Part shown: in pieces, positions 1 to 6,854 of the stretch
Layout of the letters: the number at the start of each line of letters is the position of its first letter
How positions within the stretch are numbered: position 1 is the first letter of the stretch
NCBI GenBank assembly: GCA_004801635.1
Contig: SSTG01000011.1
Coordinates: forward strand, 1-32,184
Origin: Muribaculum caecicola
Lineage (GTDB): Bacteria; Bacteroidota; Bacteroidia; Bacteroidales; Muribaculaceae
DNA: 32,184 nt
Reading direction: 5' to 3'
Program-made: the position numbers and the translations under genes
The notes under the pieces: generated by a model
Told to the model about the DNA's origin: nothing
The model's input: the letters and a program-made list of their open reading frames with translations, nothing else
The model's database searches: none

Positions 1-1
1 T

Positions 2-601
2 CTTTATGCCGCAACTTTGACAAACGATAACGACAAGCGTCTTCAAATTTACGATACAGCCGTTAACCTGTATCCTAACGACTATCGCACATACAACAAC
101 CTTGGTATGTGCCAGTATATAGACCAGGATTATGACGCGGCTGCTGCAAACTTTGCGGAAGCGGCACGTCTGGCTCCGGAAAGTGGCGAGGCGCAAATGA
201 ATCTCGGCTTGGTATCGATGCTGAATAAAAACTATAAGGATGCAACCGCAAAATTCGGTAATGCAGCAGGTGTACCTGCTCTTGGCGAGGCTCTTGGTGT
301 GTATTATCTGAAGCAGGGTGACTATAATTCGGCAATACGTGCTTTCGGCGACTCAAAAACCAACAATGCCGCACTTGCCCAGATATTGAATAAGGATTAT
401 AGCAAGGCTAAGTCAACCTTGGCTGCAATACGCATGCCTGATGCTACTACGTTCTATCTGACTGCTGTTTTGGGTGCTCGCACAAACAACTCAAATATGG
501 TTTATAACAATTTGCGCCAGGCAGTGAAACTGAATAAAAATATGGCTGCACAGGCAAAAAGCGATCTTGAATTCTCTAACTTTAATTTAAGCGCGCTTTA
601 A
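2..601 (+). CDS. TPR-repeat protein, C-terminal part (5' end outside window)
   Basis: The reading frame is open to the left edge, so only the last 199 or so residues are visible. They contain tandem helix-turn-helix repeats of the tetratricopeptide type: one around YPNDYRTYNNLGMCQYI, the next around AAANFAEAARLAPESGEAQM, then degenerate copies to the end. TPR arrays are protein-binding scaffolds. Bacteroidales often have envelope proteins that join an OmpA-like domain to a TPR tail, and this could be one, but no such domain lies inside the window. The stop is TAA, followed 25 nt later by a strong intrinsic terminator, so this is the last gene of its transcript. The TPR call is secure; the specific role is unknown. 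Confidence 0.8.
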   Translation, partial: LYAATLTNDNDKRLQIYDTAVNLYPNDYRTYNNLGMCQYIDQDYDAAAANFAEAARLAPESGEAQMNLGLVSMLNKNYKDATAKFGNAAGVPALGEALGVYYLKQGDYNSAIRAFGDSKTNNAALAQILNKDYSKAKSTLAAIRMPDATTFYLTAVLGARTNNSNMVYNNLRQAVKLNKNMAAQAKSDLEFSNFNLSAL

Positions 602-626
602 TAACGTAATAAATATTTTATAAAGG

Positions 627-662
627 GGCCCGGCATTGTTTATTTGCCGGGCCTCATTTTTT
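627..662 (+). terminator. Intrinsic terminator after the TPR gene
   Basis: A perfect 9-bp stem, GGCCCGGCA (627-635) with TGCCGGGCC (645-653), has a 9-nt loop and is followed by CATTTTTT. This is a standard rho-independent terminator. Its T-tract runs into the -33 element of the next promoter. Confidence 0.9.
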
Positions 663-690
663 GCTAATACACATAATATTCTTAATTTTG
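660..690 (+). promoter_or_regulatory. Bacteroidota-type promoter for folP-cdaA
   Basis: TTTG at 660-663 and TAATTTTG at 683-690 are separated by 19 nt, matching the Bacteroidota sigma-ABfr consensus (TTTG, N19-21, TAnnTTTG). Transcription would start near 697, giving a leader of under 20 nt before the TTG start of folP. Confidence 0.75.
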
Positions 691-713
691 TAGAAGACTT
701 ATAATTAGTTATT

Positions 714-1577
714 TTGGAAATATTTAAATCGTTTACACTCCATTTGCGAGGCCGGTTGCACAGGTTTTGCAGGCCGCAGGTTATGGGTATATTGAATGCG
801 ACACCCGATTCGTTTTACGGTGCTTCGCGGTATAGTAACGCTGATGCTGTTCGTGCTGCTACTGACAAAATGACAGGGCAAGGTGCGGATATTATTGATG
901 TAGGAGCATATTCTACCCGTCCGGGTGCCGGCAATATAAGTGTTGACGAGGAGTTGCGCCGCCTTGACCTGGCGTTGGAGTGCGTGCGCAAGGTTAATTC
1001 GGATATACCTGTGAGTATTGACACTTTCAGGGCAGAAGTGGCGCGGAAAGCAGTTAGGGAGATGGGTGCCGATATTGTTAATGATGTTTCAGGCGGCGAT
1101 CTTGACAGTGCGATGTTTGATACTATTGCCGAACTTAACGTGCCATATGTGCTTATGCATATGCGTGGAACCCCTGATACGATGCTGCAACAAACAGACT
1201 ATTCTGATGTTTCGTCGCAAGTGCTGTCGAATCTTCAGGAAAAGGTTGTCAGGTTGTCGAATATGGGAGTTGCTGATATTATTGTAGACCCGGGGTTTGG
1301 GTTTGCAAAGAATCTTGAACAGAATTACGAATTATTGCGCAACCTGCACCTGTTTAACATTCTGGACCGTCCATTGCTTGTTGGCATGTCTAGAAAATCA
1401 ATGATATTCAGAGCAATTGACAAAACACCGGAGGATGCCCTTGAGGGTACTGTCGCTGCAAATACTATTGCCGTGTTGAACGGAGCGTCGGTGTTGAGGG
1501 TGCACGATGTTGGTGCTGCAACTGACGCTATAAATATAATTGAACATACATATCCATCATTTATATCTTGTAAGTAA
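714..1577 (+). CDS. folP: Dihydropteroate synthase
   Basis: Condenses p-aminobenzoate with hydroxymethyl-dihydropterin diphosphate to give dihydropteroate in folate synthesis; it is the sulfonamide target. The 287-residue protein has the full set of family motifs: MGILNATPDSF (24-34), DVGAYSTRPG (62-71), SIDTFRAEVARKAV (101-114), NDVSGG (123-128), VDPGFGFAKN (191-200), GMSRKSM (224-230) and a final LRVHDV (261-266). The start is taken as TTG at 714: a stop lies in frame at 702-704 and the next ATG (783) falls inside the first conserved motif. The stop codon directly abuts the cdaA start, so the two genes form an operon, a pairing I recall as common in Bacteroidota. Confidence 0.95.
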   Translation: MEIFKSFTLHLRGRLHRFCRPQVMGILNATPDSFYGASRYSNADAVRAATDKMTGQGADIIDVGAYSTRPGAGNISVDEELRRLDLALECVRKVNSDIPVSIDTFRAEVARKAVREMGADIVNDVSGGDLDSAMFDTIAELNVPYVLMHMRGTPDTMLQQTDYSDVSSQVLSNLQEKVVRLSNMGVADIIVDPGFGFAKNLEQNYELLRNLHLFNILDRPLLVGMSRKSMIFRAIDKTPEDALEGTVAANTIAVLNGASVLRVHDVGAATDAINIIEHTYPSFISCK

Positions 1578-2360
1578 ATGTTACAGTTCGGATTAAAAGA
1601 CGCGTTAGATATCATACTGGTTGCCCTGTTCCTTTTTTATCTGTATAAACTGATGAAAGAGTCGGGCACCATAAATATATTTTTCGGCGTGTTGGCATTT
1701 ATTGTTGTATGGGTGTTGACATCTGAAGTTTTAGAAATGCGGCTGATAGGCACAATTTTAGACAAGGTAATGTCTATCGGCCTTATTATTCTGGTAATCC
1801 TTTTCCAAGATCAGATAAAGCGCTTTCTGGTTGAACTTGGCAATCATAACCGGTGGCGTTTTCTGAGCCGGATGTTCTCTCATCACCATGGCGCAAAGAA
1901 AGGCAATCAAGCCGATGCCAGAAAGTCGATATTGGCAATTGTCTATGCCTGTATGTCAATGTCGAAGTCTAAAACCGGTGCGTTGATAGTAATTCAGCAG
2001 TCCTTGCCGCTTGACCAGTACGAGAATACTGGCGACAGTATTGATGGCTTGATAAACACGCGCTTGATAGAAAATGTGTTTTTTAAAAATTCTCCTTTGC
2101 ACGACGGGGCGCTTATTATTGCCCATGACCGCGTAAAGGCCGCAGGATGCATCCTTCCTGTTAGTCATGACACTAAGATTCCACGTTATATGGGCTTGCG
2201 TCATCGTTCGGCTTTAGGTATTTCGCAAGCTACTGATGCTGCGGCAATTGTGGTTAGTGAGGAAACAGGAAATATATCGTTTGCACATAAAGGGAAAATT
2301 GATACCCGCCTGTCGTCTACAGAATTGGAAAAGCGGCTTTCCTCACTGGAATATTTATAG
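1578..2360 (+). CDS. cdaA: Diadenylate cyclase, CdaA type
   Basis: Makes the second messenger c-di-AMP from two ATP at the inner membrane. The 260-residue protein begins with about three membrane segments (roughly residues 8-26, 33-50 and 60-77) and then a DisA_N catalytic domain with both diagnostic motifs: DGA (176-178, in SPLHDGALII) and RHR (208-210, in GLRHRSALG). Length and layout match CdaA rather than DisA or CdaS. ATG begins the base after the folP stop, so translation is probably coupled. No CdaR-like or GlmM gene follows, unlike the Firmicutes cdaA operon. The 3' end overlaps the convergent small gene by 6 nt. Confidence 0.95.
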   Translation: MLQFGLKDALDIILVALFLFYLYKLMKESGTINIFFGVLAFIVVWVLTSEVLEMRLIGTILDKVMSIGLIILVILFQDQIKRFLVELGNHNRWRFLSRMFSHHHGAKKGNQADARKSILAIVYACMSMSKSKTGALIVIQQSLPLDQYENTGDSIDGLINTRLIENVFFKNSPLHDGALIIAHDRVKAAGCILPVSHDTKIPRYMGLRHRSALGISQATDAAAIVVSEETGNISFAHKGKIDTRLSSTELEKRLSSLEYL

Positions 2361-2549
2361 TTTGTTTTTTGTTTTGCGGTGGCAGTTTCTGGACAGAATG
2401 CACCCGTTGCATTTGTCTCCGGGAGTGGTGGCTTTGCGGCAAAACAGCATATATATGATTCGTGTAGCGAAAACCAGGGCACAGCAAATAATTATTATTA
2501 CAAACAGCCATTGTATGGCATAGTCGGTTATTGTCCAGTATAAAGTCAT
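2355..2549 (-). CDS. Small Cys-rich single-pass membrane protein, FeoB-associated-like
   Basis: The 64-residue protein has one membrane helix (about residues 11-35) and a basic tail with a Cys cluster, C47-x2-C50-x5-C56 (DKCNGCILSRNC). This resembles the small FeoB-associated Cys-rich membrane proteins common in Bacteroidota and Firmicutes, whose tail is also CxxC plus a third Cys after a single helix. No feoA or feoB lies nearby, so a link to iron uptake is inference from family resemblance only. The start is ATG. The stop lies within the last codons of cdaA on the other strand, a 6-nt convergent overlap. It sits 66 nt downstream of the Nudix gene and could be the last gene of that transcript. 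Confidence 0.6.
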   Translation of the reverse strand: MTLYWTITDYAIQWLFVIIIICCALVFATRIIYMLFCRKATTPGDKCNGCILSRNCHRKTKNKL

Positions 2550-2553
2550 AGTA

Positions 2554-2581
2554 TATTACAGAGGGCATTAAATGTGTAATA
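2554..2581. other. Short inverted repeat between Nudix gene and small membrane gene
   Basis: TATTACA (2554-2560) and TGTAATA (2575-2581) form a 7-bp AT-rich stem with a 14-nt loop. It could be a weak terminator or a processing site; no T-tract supports either. Confidence 0.3.
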
Positions 2582-2615
2582 AATAACAAATTCGCTGTCG
2601 TGGTCGTTCATTTGG

Positions 2616-3152
2616 CTATTTTGCGGTGGGCAGTATGTTCAGCAGGTTCTGCTTGATATGCAAATACTCTTGCTCGAAATTCGGTGTCAGAATTCCCTTG
2701 CCAATGGTTTTGTCTACTTCTGATAACTGCCAGAACCTGCCTGTTTCTATTTCTTCTGCATCGGGGTTGATGTTGATGTTCTGCGGCACGATTGCTATGA
2801 ACGTGTTTATAAGTTCTTGTTCTCTGTCTGACTGAAATATGTAAGGCTTAACTGCATTCAGGCTTAATACGGATATGTCGATGCCTAATTCCTCACGTGC
2901 TTCACGTTCAATAGCTTCTTGTATGGTTTCGCCAAAGTCTACATGTCCGCCGACTGCTGTGTCCCATTTGCCGGGTTGTATGTCTTTGTTTTTAGAACGT
3001 TTTTGCAGATATATACAGCCTTGTTCCGTTACCAAGTGCAGGTGTACAACCGGATGAAGGAGCATGCTGCCTGAGTGGCATTCGCCTCTTGTGGCACTTC
3101 CTGTAACTTCTCCATGTTTGTTGACCAGTGGGAACAGTTCTTCCTTATTCAT
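2616..3152 (-). CDS. Nudix hydrolase, YfcD/IPP-isomerase-like
   Basis: Hydrolyses a nucleoside diphosphate linked to another group; the substrate cannot be told from sequence. The 178-residue protein has a complete Nudix box at residues 69-91 fitting Gx5Ex7REUxEExGU: G69, E75 and the REAREELGI block. The N-terminus (EELFPLVNKHGEVTGSATRG) resembles the YfcD / isopentenyl-diphosphate isomerase-like branch, whose members are often given broad NUDIX annotations. It begins 7 nt after the end of topB, so it is the distal gene of the mazG-topB operon, beside another nucleotide-cleansing enzyme (MazG). Family is certain, substrate unknown. Confidence 0.9.
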   Translation of the reverse strand: MNKEELFPLVNKHGEVTGSATRGECHSGSMLLHPVVHLHLVTEQGCIYLQKRSKNKDIQPGKWDTAVGGHVDFGETIQEAIEREAREELGIDISVLSLNAVKPYIFQSDREQELINTFIAIVPQNININPDAEEIETGRFWQLSEVDKTIGKGILTPNFEQEYLHIKQNLLNILPTAK

Positions 3153-3159
3153 ATTGATA

Positions 3160-5229
3160 CTATTTTTTCTTAAATTTTTTTGATATCGCTGTAGAAAGGC
3201 GCTGAGGGCTCAGGTCTGGTTGATATTCTGAAAAGTCAAGCCTTAAAGGGCATCCTTCTCTGAAACGGCTGCACCCATATGCCGATTTGCCTTTGAGTAT
3301 GTAACCCTGATTACAAATCGGACATTTTATCTCTGTCAGTGATTTTATTCTGGGTTTTGCTTGCCGTGGTGATTTTACTTTTTCAGCTTTGTCAGTGTTT
3401 TGGCTTTTGCCTGATTGGTCTACTTCGATGCGTCTTAGAGAGTTGTCATTTAGCACTCTTATAACAATGTCGTTTATAAGTGCTTTTAAGTCGTTTATGA
3501 AGTCGTTAGCCGAATATGAGCCGCGTTCTATGCGTCGCAGTTTGTTTTCCCACAGTCCGGTTAACTTTGCGCTTTTTAGCAGTTCTTCTTCAATGATGTC
3601 AATCAGGGCTATGCCGGCTTGGCTGGCTGCTATGCTTTTGCCTTTTCGACTTATGTATTTGCGTCGGAACAGGGTTTCTATTATTGCGGCACGGGTTGAC
3701 GGACGGCCTATTCCGTTTTCTTTCATTGCTTCGCGCAATTCCTCGTCGTCAACGGTCTTTCCTGCACTTTCCATGGCTCGCAGCAGTGTGCCTTCTGTAT
3801 ATGGTTTTGGCGGCTGTGTTTGTTTTTTTGCAAGATCGGGTGTGTGTGGCCCTGATTCCCCGGTTTTCAATGGAGGAAGTATTCTGGAGTCGGAATTGTC
3901 GGTATCGTTGTCTTTTGAATTTGAATCGGACGAATACAGGTCTCTCCAGCCGTTCTTGGTTATAACTTTACCTACGGCTTTGAATTTTTCACCAGCAACA
4001 TCGGCCATTGCCGTTGTTTGCATAAATTCGCAATCTGGATAGAATGCTGCAATGAAACGTAGGGCTATGAGGTGGTATAACTGCCGTTCCAGCCCTATTA
4101 ATTGAGCTGGATTTTGCCCTGTTGGTATGATGGCATGGTGGTCGGTTACTTTAGAGTTGTCAAATACCTTTTTTGTTTTTGGTATTTTGCCGTTATTGAG
4201 TATGCCGGTTGTCCATTGTGTGTATGGGCTCATTTGCCGGAGTATCTGCGGAATTTTCGGATAAATGTCATCGGGCAGGTATGTAGTGTCGACACGTGGG
4301 TATGTTGTTACTTTCTTTTCATACAGGCTTTGTATGAGTTTTAGTGTATCGTCGGCTGTCCATCCCCATTTTTTATTACATTCTACCTGTAGCGATGTAA
4401 GGTCGAACAGGCGTGGTGGGGCTTCTTTACCCTTTTTTTCAGATACGTCTGTTATTGTCAGTGGCTGTCCCGTTATCTTTGCCAGTGCCTCGCTTGCCTG
4501 TTGTTCTGTTTCGTATTTGCCTGCCGTAGCCGAAAATACAGCCTCGCGGTATGTGGTTTTAAGTTCCCAATAGTCCTTAGGGGTAAAATTTTCTATTTCC
4601 TGATGTCGTTGTACGATAAGTGCCAGTGTCGGGGTTTGTACGCGTCCTATAGACAGTACATTGCTTTTTGATGAATAATTTTTTGACGCGTATTTAAGGG
4701 AATATAACCTGGTGGCGTTCATTCCTAAAATCCAGTCGCCTATGGCACGCGATAATCCTGCATAATACAGGTTGTCGTATTCTGCAGCTGGCTTAAGTGT
4801 TTGAAACCCCTCCTTTATTGCCTCATTTGTCAGCGAGCTTATCCATAGCCGTTTTACAGGACATTTTATTTCGGCTTTCTGCATAACCCAGCGCTGTATC
4901 AGTTCTCCTTCCTGGCCGGCATCGCCGCAGTTTACAACTTCCGATGCATTTTCTATAAGTTGTTTTATTACATTGAATTGCTTTTCTATACCTTTGTCGT
5001 CAATCAGCTTTATGCCGAAACGTTCAGGTAGCATCGGCAGCTGGGCTAGCGACCAATTTTTCCATAGGGGAGAGTAGTCTGCCGGCTCTTTGAGGGTACA
5101 TAAATGACCGAAAGTCCATGTTACCTGGTAGTTGTTTCCCTCATAATAGCCGTCGTGCCTGTCGTTGGCACCAAGAATCGCCGCAATGTCGCGTGCAACA
5201 CTTGGTTTCTCTGTTATGCAAACAATCAC
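3160..5229 (-). CDS. topB: DNA topoisomerase III (type IA)
   Basis: Passes one DNA strand through another and decatenates DNA. The 689-residue protein has the TOPRIM domain first (E7 in ITEKPS; C101-GDAGQEGEL-110), then SIGRVQTPTLALI (193-205), the catalytic tyrosine Y310 in VTTYPRVDTTYL, and a C-terminal zinc finger with C636, C639, C653 and C660. In the TOPRIM motif the E. coli pattern D103-x-D105-x-E107 reads D-A-G-Q-E here, so the middle Asp is Gly. The start is taken as GTG at 5229, whose GTGA overlaps the upstream stop. A longer in-frame extension to 5352 exists but only re-reads the previous gene and has no family resemblance. Confidence 0.93.
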   Translation of the reverse strand: MIVCITEKPSVARDIAAILGANDRHDGYYEGNNYQVTWTFGHLCTLKEPADYSPLWKNWSLAQLPMLPERFGIKLIDDKGIEKQFNVIKQLIENASEVVNCGDAGQEGELIQRWVMQKAEIKCPVKRLWISSLTNEAIKEGFQTLKPAAEYDNLYYAGLSRAIGDWILGMNATRLYSLKYASKNYSSKSNVLSIGRVQTPTLALIVQRHQEIENFTPKDYWELKTTYREAVFSATAGKYETEQQASEALAKITGQPLTITDVSEKKGKEAPPRLFDLTSLQVECNKKWGWTADDTLKLIQSLYEKKVTTYPRVDTTYLPDDIYPKIPQILRQMSPYTQWTTGILNNGKIPKTKKVFDNSKVTDHHAIIPTGQNPAQLIGLERQLYHLIALRFIAAFYPDCEFMQTTAMADVAGEKFKAVGKVITKNGWRDLYSSDSNSKDNDTDNSDSRILPPLKTGESGPHTPDLAKKQTQPPKPYTEGTLLRAMESAGKTVDDEELREAMKENGIGRPSTRAAIIETLFRRKYISRKGKSIAASQAGIALIDIIEEELLKSAKLTGLWENKLRRIERGSYSANDFINDLKALINDIVIRVLNDNSLRRIEVDQSGKSQNTDKAEKVKSPRQAKPRIKSLTEIKCPICNQGYILKGKSAYGCSRFREGCPLRLDFSEYQPDLSPQRLSTAISKKFKKK

Positions 5230-5642
5230 TTTGATGTTTTTATTTCTGTAATATCTGTTCCGCGAGGGGTGACTAGCTCCAGTTTGGCATTGTTGAATGG
5301 TGTCATTGGGCGGAAGTCTATTTCTACAGGTATTATACCGTCTTCCTCCCATTGGAACCAGCGTTTGAAGTCTACGCCGTCAATGTCGCGAGCTTGGAAT
5401 GATGCTGTGCCTATTCTTAACATGGCTTCGTCAATACGTTGCGATGTATGCGGATTGCCACATAGTTTAGCGTACATGCGTGTTACATCGTTTCGAAAAT
5501 CAATACTGTCAACTGTTATGTTGATGTGTTTTGCTGCAGTTGTGCGGTAATGCCGTTCTGTTCGGGCTTGTGCTGCCACTGCCACTATTATCAGTGATAG
5601 GGCGGCAAATAGAAATATATAGTTGTATTTGTTGAGTTTCAT
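5226..5642 (-). CDS. Small exported protein of unknown function
   Basis: I do not recognise a family. The 138-residue protein opens with a basic tip and a hydrophobic stretch (residues 9-24) ending in AVAAQA, a good Sec signal peptide with cleavage near A26 and no lipobox Cys. The mature part is about 110 residues, mixed in charge, with one Cys (C61) and an aromatic patch around WFQWEEDG (95-102). It lies 7 nt after mazG and overlaps topB by 4 nt (GTGA), so all three are co-transcribed and topB translation is probably coupled to this gene. The ATG at 5642 is preferred because it puts the signal peptide at the N-terminus and avoids overlap with mazG. Confidence 0.75.
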   Translation of the reverse strand: MKLNKYNYIFLFAALSLIIVAVAAQARTERHYRTTAAKHINITVDSIDFRNDVTRMYAKLCGNPHTSQRIDEAMLRIGTASFQARDIDGVDFKRWFQWEEDGIIPVEIDFRPMTPFNNAKLELVTPRGTDITEIKTSK

Positions 5643-5649
5643 GGCATTG

Positions 5650-6438
5650 TTATTTGTTTTGTTGTTTTGCTTCGTTCCACAATGCATCCATTTCCTGTAA
5701 TGTCAGTTCGCTTAGTTTGCGGTTTGAAGCAGTTGCTTTTGATTCAATGTAGTTAAATCTGGATATGAATTTTTGATTTGTGCGCTCTAATGCGTTTTCC
5801 GGGTTTACGCCGTATAGTCTGGCCGCGTTTATAATGCTGAATATCAAATCGCCGAATTCGCCTTCTATATTGTCTGTGTTATTAGATGTTATTTCTGTTT
5901 CTAACTCGGCAATTTCTTCTTTAACTTTGTCCCATACGTCGTTTTTATGTTTCCAGTCGAAACCTATATTTGCAGCCTTTTCCTGTATTCTACAGGCTTT
6001 TATCAGTGATGGCAGTGTTTTGGGAACACCGCTTAGCACAGTTTTGTTACCACCTTTTTCTTTTAGTTTTATTTGTTCCCAGTTTTGTTCAACCTGGTGG
6101 GAGTTTTCGGCAACGGTTGAACCGAAAACATGTGGATGCCTGAAAATTAGTTTGTCGTTGAGGGCTTCAGCAACATCGGCGATATCGAAAACATTCTTTT
6201 CTGATGCGATTTTTGAGTAAAAAAGAACATGTAACAGTACATCGCCAAGTTCTTTTTTTATGTTTTCGTTGCTGTCAGACAACAGGGCATCGCAAAGTTC
6301 GTAGACTTCTTCAATGGTATTGGGGCGGAGTGACTCGTTGGTCTGTTTCTTGTCCCAGGGACATTTTTCACGTAAAATATCCAGTGTGGCTATTACGCGA
6401 GCCAGAGATTCTGCCTTTTCTTTTATGCTATGATTCAT
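5650..6438 (-). CDS. mazG: Nucleoside triphosphate pyrophosphohydrolase MazG
   Basis: Hydrolyses NTPs and dNTPs to NMP and PPi, clearing abnormal nucleotides. The 262-residue protein has the usual two MazG domains. The first has CPWDKKQTNESL (26-37), EEVYE (43-47) and ELGDVLLH (63-70) as the metal-binding helices, then the FRHPHVFG signature (99-106). The second has EEIAELETE (174-182) and EFGD (194-197). The ATG at 6438 is chosen because family members begin a few residues before the SLARVIATLDILR helix; a longer in-frame start at 6492 overlaps the promoter. It is the first gene of the operon mazG, exported protein, topB, Nudix. Confidence 0.95.
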   Translation of the reverse strand: MNHSIKEKAESLARVIATLDILREKCPWDKKQTNESLRPNTIEEVYELCDALLSDSNENIKKELGDVLLHVLFYSKIASEKNVFDIADVAEALNDKLIFRHPHVFGSTVAENSHQVEQNWEQIKLKEKGGNKTVLSGVPKTLPSLIKACRIQEKAANIGFDWKHKNDVWDKVKEEIAELETEITSNNTDNIEGEFGDLIFSIINAARLYGVNPENALERTNQKFISRFNYIESKATASNRKLSELTLQEMDALWNEAKQQNK

Positions 6439-6489
6439 AATGTTGCTTTTATTGTATAATGCAATTATGGTTTGCATTTGTTGTTCATA

Positions 6490-6534
6490 CAAATTTACAA
6501 ATAATTCACTAATTTTTCAATATGGCTATATTGA
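6490..6534 (-). promoter_or_regulatory. Probable mazG promoter with overlapping palindrome
   Basis: Read on the minus strand, TAAATTTG (6490-6497) is a -7 element and ATTG (6518-6521) a -33 element with a 20-nt spacer. Transcription would start near 6483, about 45 nt before the ATG. A 7-bp inverted repeat, TCAATAT-GGCT-ATATTGA (6517-6534), covers the -33 element and could be an operator, though this is inference. Confidence 0.5.
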
Positions 6535-6630
6535 TTTTGTGTTGGTGTATTTGTTGTTTGTATGGAAAAATGCTATTTATAAAGGCTTAAAATGTTATTG
6601 TGTCGTGAAATTATGTTAAAACAATATCAT

Positions 6631-6676
6631 TTTGCCGTGAGGGCGTTTGCCGTGACAAAATTTATTGGTAAATTTG
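6631..6676 (+). promoter_or_regulatory. Promoter of the acyltransferase gene with a 10-nt direct repeat
   Basis: TTTG (6646-6649), a 19-nt spacer and TAAATTTG (6669-6676) match the Bacteroidota consensus. The decamer TTTGCCGTGA occurs twice, at 6631-6640 and 6646-6655, 15 nt apart; the second copy supplies the -33 box. The predicted start is near 6683, leaving a leader of about 170 nt before the preferred ATG. Confidence 0.65.
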
Positions 6677-6713
6677 CATTGTGTTTTTCATGGTATTAGA
6701 TTTAAGGTTAACT

Positions 6714-6747
6714 AAGATTGGTTGTCGCGATGACAATCAATTTTTTT
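6714..6747 (+). terminator. Terminator-like hairpin in the acyltransferase leader (possible attenuator)
   Basis: ATTGGTTGTC (6717-6726) pairs with GACAATCAAT (6732-6741) with one G-U wobble and a 5-nt loop GCGAT. Adding AAG (6714-6716) to the left arm extends pairing to 13 positions. Seven T residues follow at 6741-6747. It lies downstream of the predicted start at 6683 and upstream of the coding region, where a terminator would act as an attenuator. No known riboswitch core is recognised in the leader. Confidence 0.5.
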
Positions 6748-6854
6748 GTAATATATTTTTCTTTTAAATCGGGTGTAGTGTGTTGGGTTATTGTATAAAA
6801 TTGGCTATATTTAAACTTGCTAAATCTGGTACAACGTTAGTTAAATCATGCAGT

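Larger units (their letters stand above)
6439..6854. other. Divergent intergenic region mazG / acyltransferase
   Basis: This 416-nt AT-rich stretch holds the two divergent promoters, the direct repeat, the leader hairpin and possibly an N-terminal extension of the acyltransferase from GTG 6780. No tRNA or other recognisable RNA gene is seen. Confidence 0.6.

Noticed and set aside
3389..4042. A 217-codon open frame on the plus strand opposite topB
   Set aside because: It lies wholly within the topB coding sequence on the other strand, has Ser/Arg-rich low-complexity content and no recognisable domain; topB is certain.
5230..5352. N-terminal extension of topB
   Set aside because: It only re-reads the upstream exported-protein gene in another frame. 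The GTG overlapping the TGA gives the family-standard N-terminus.
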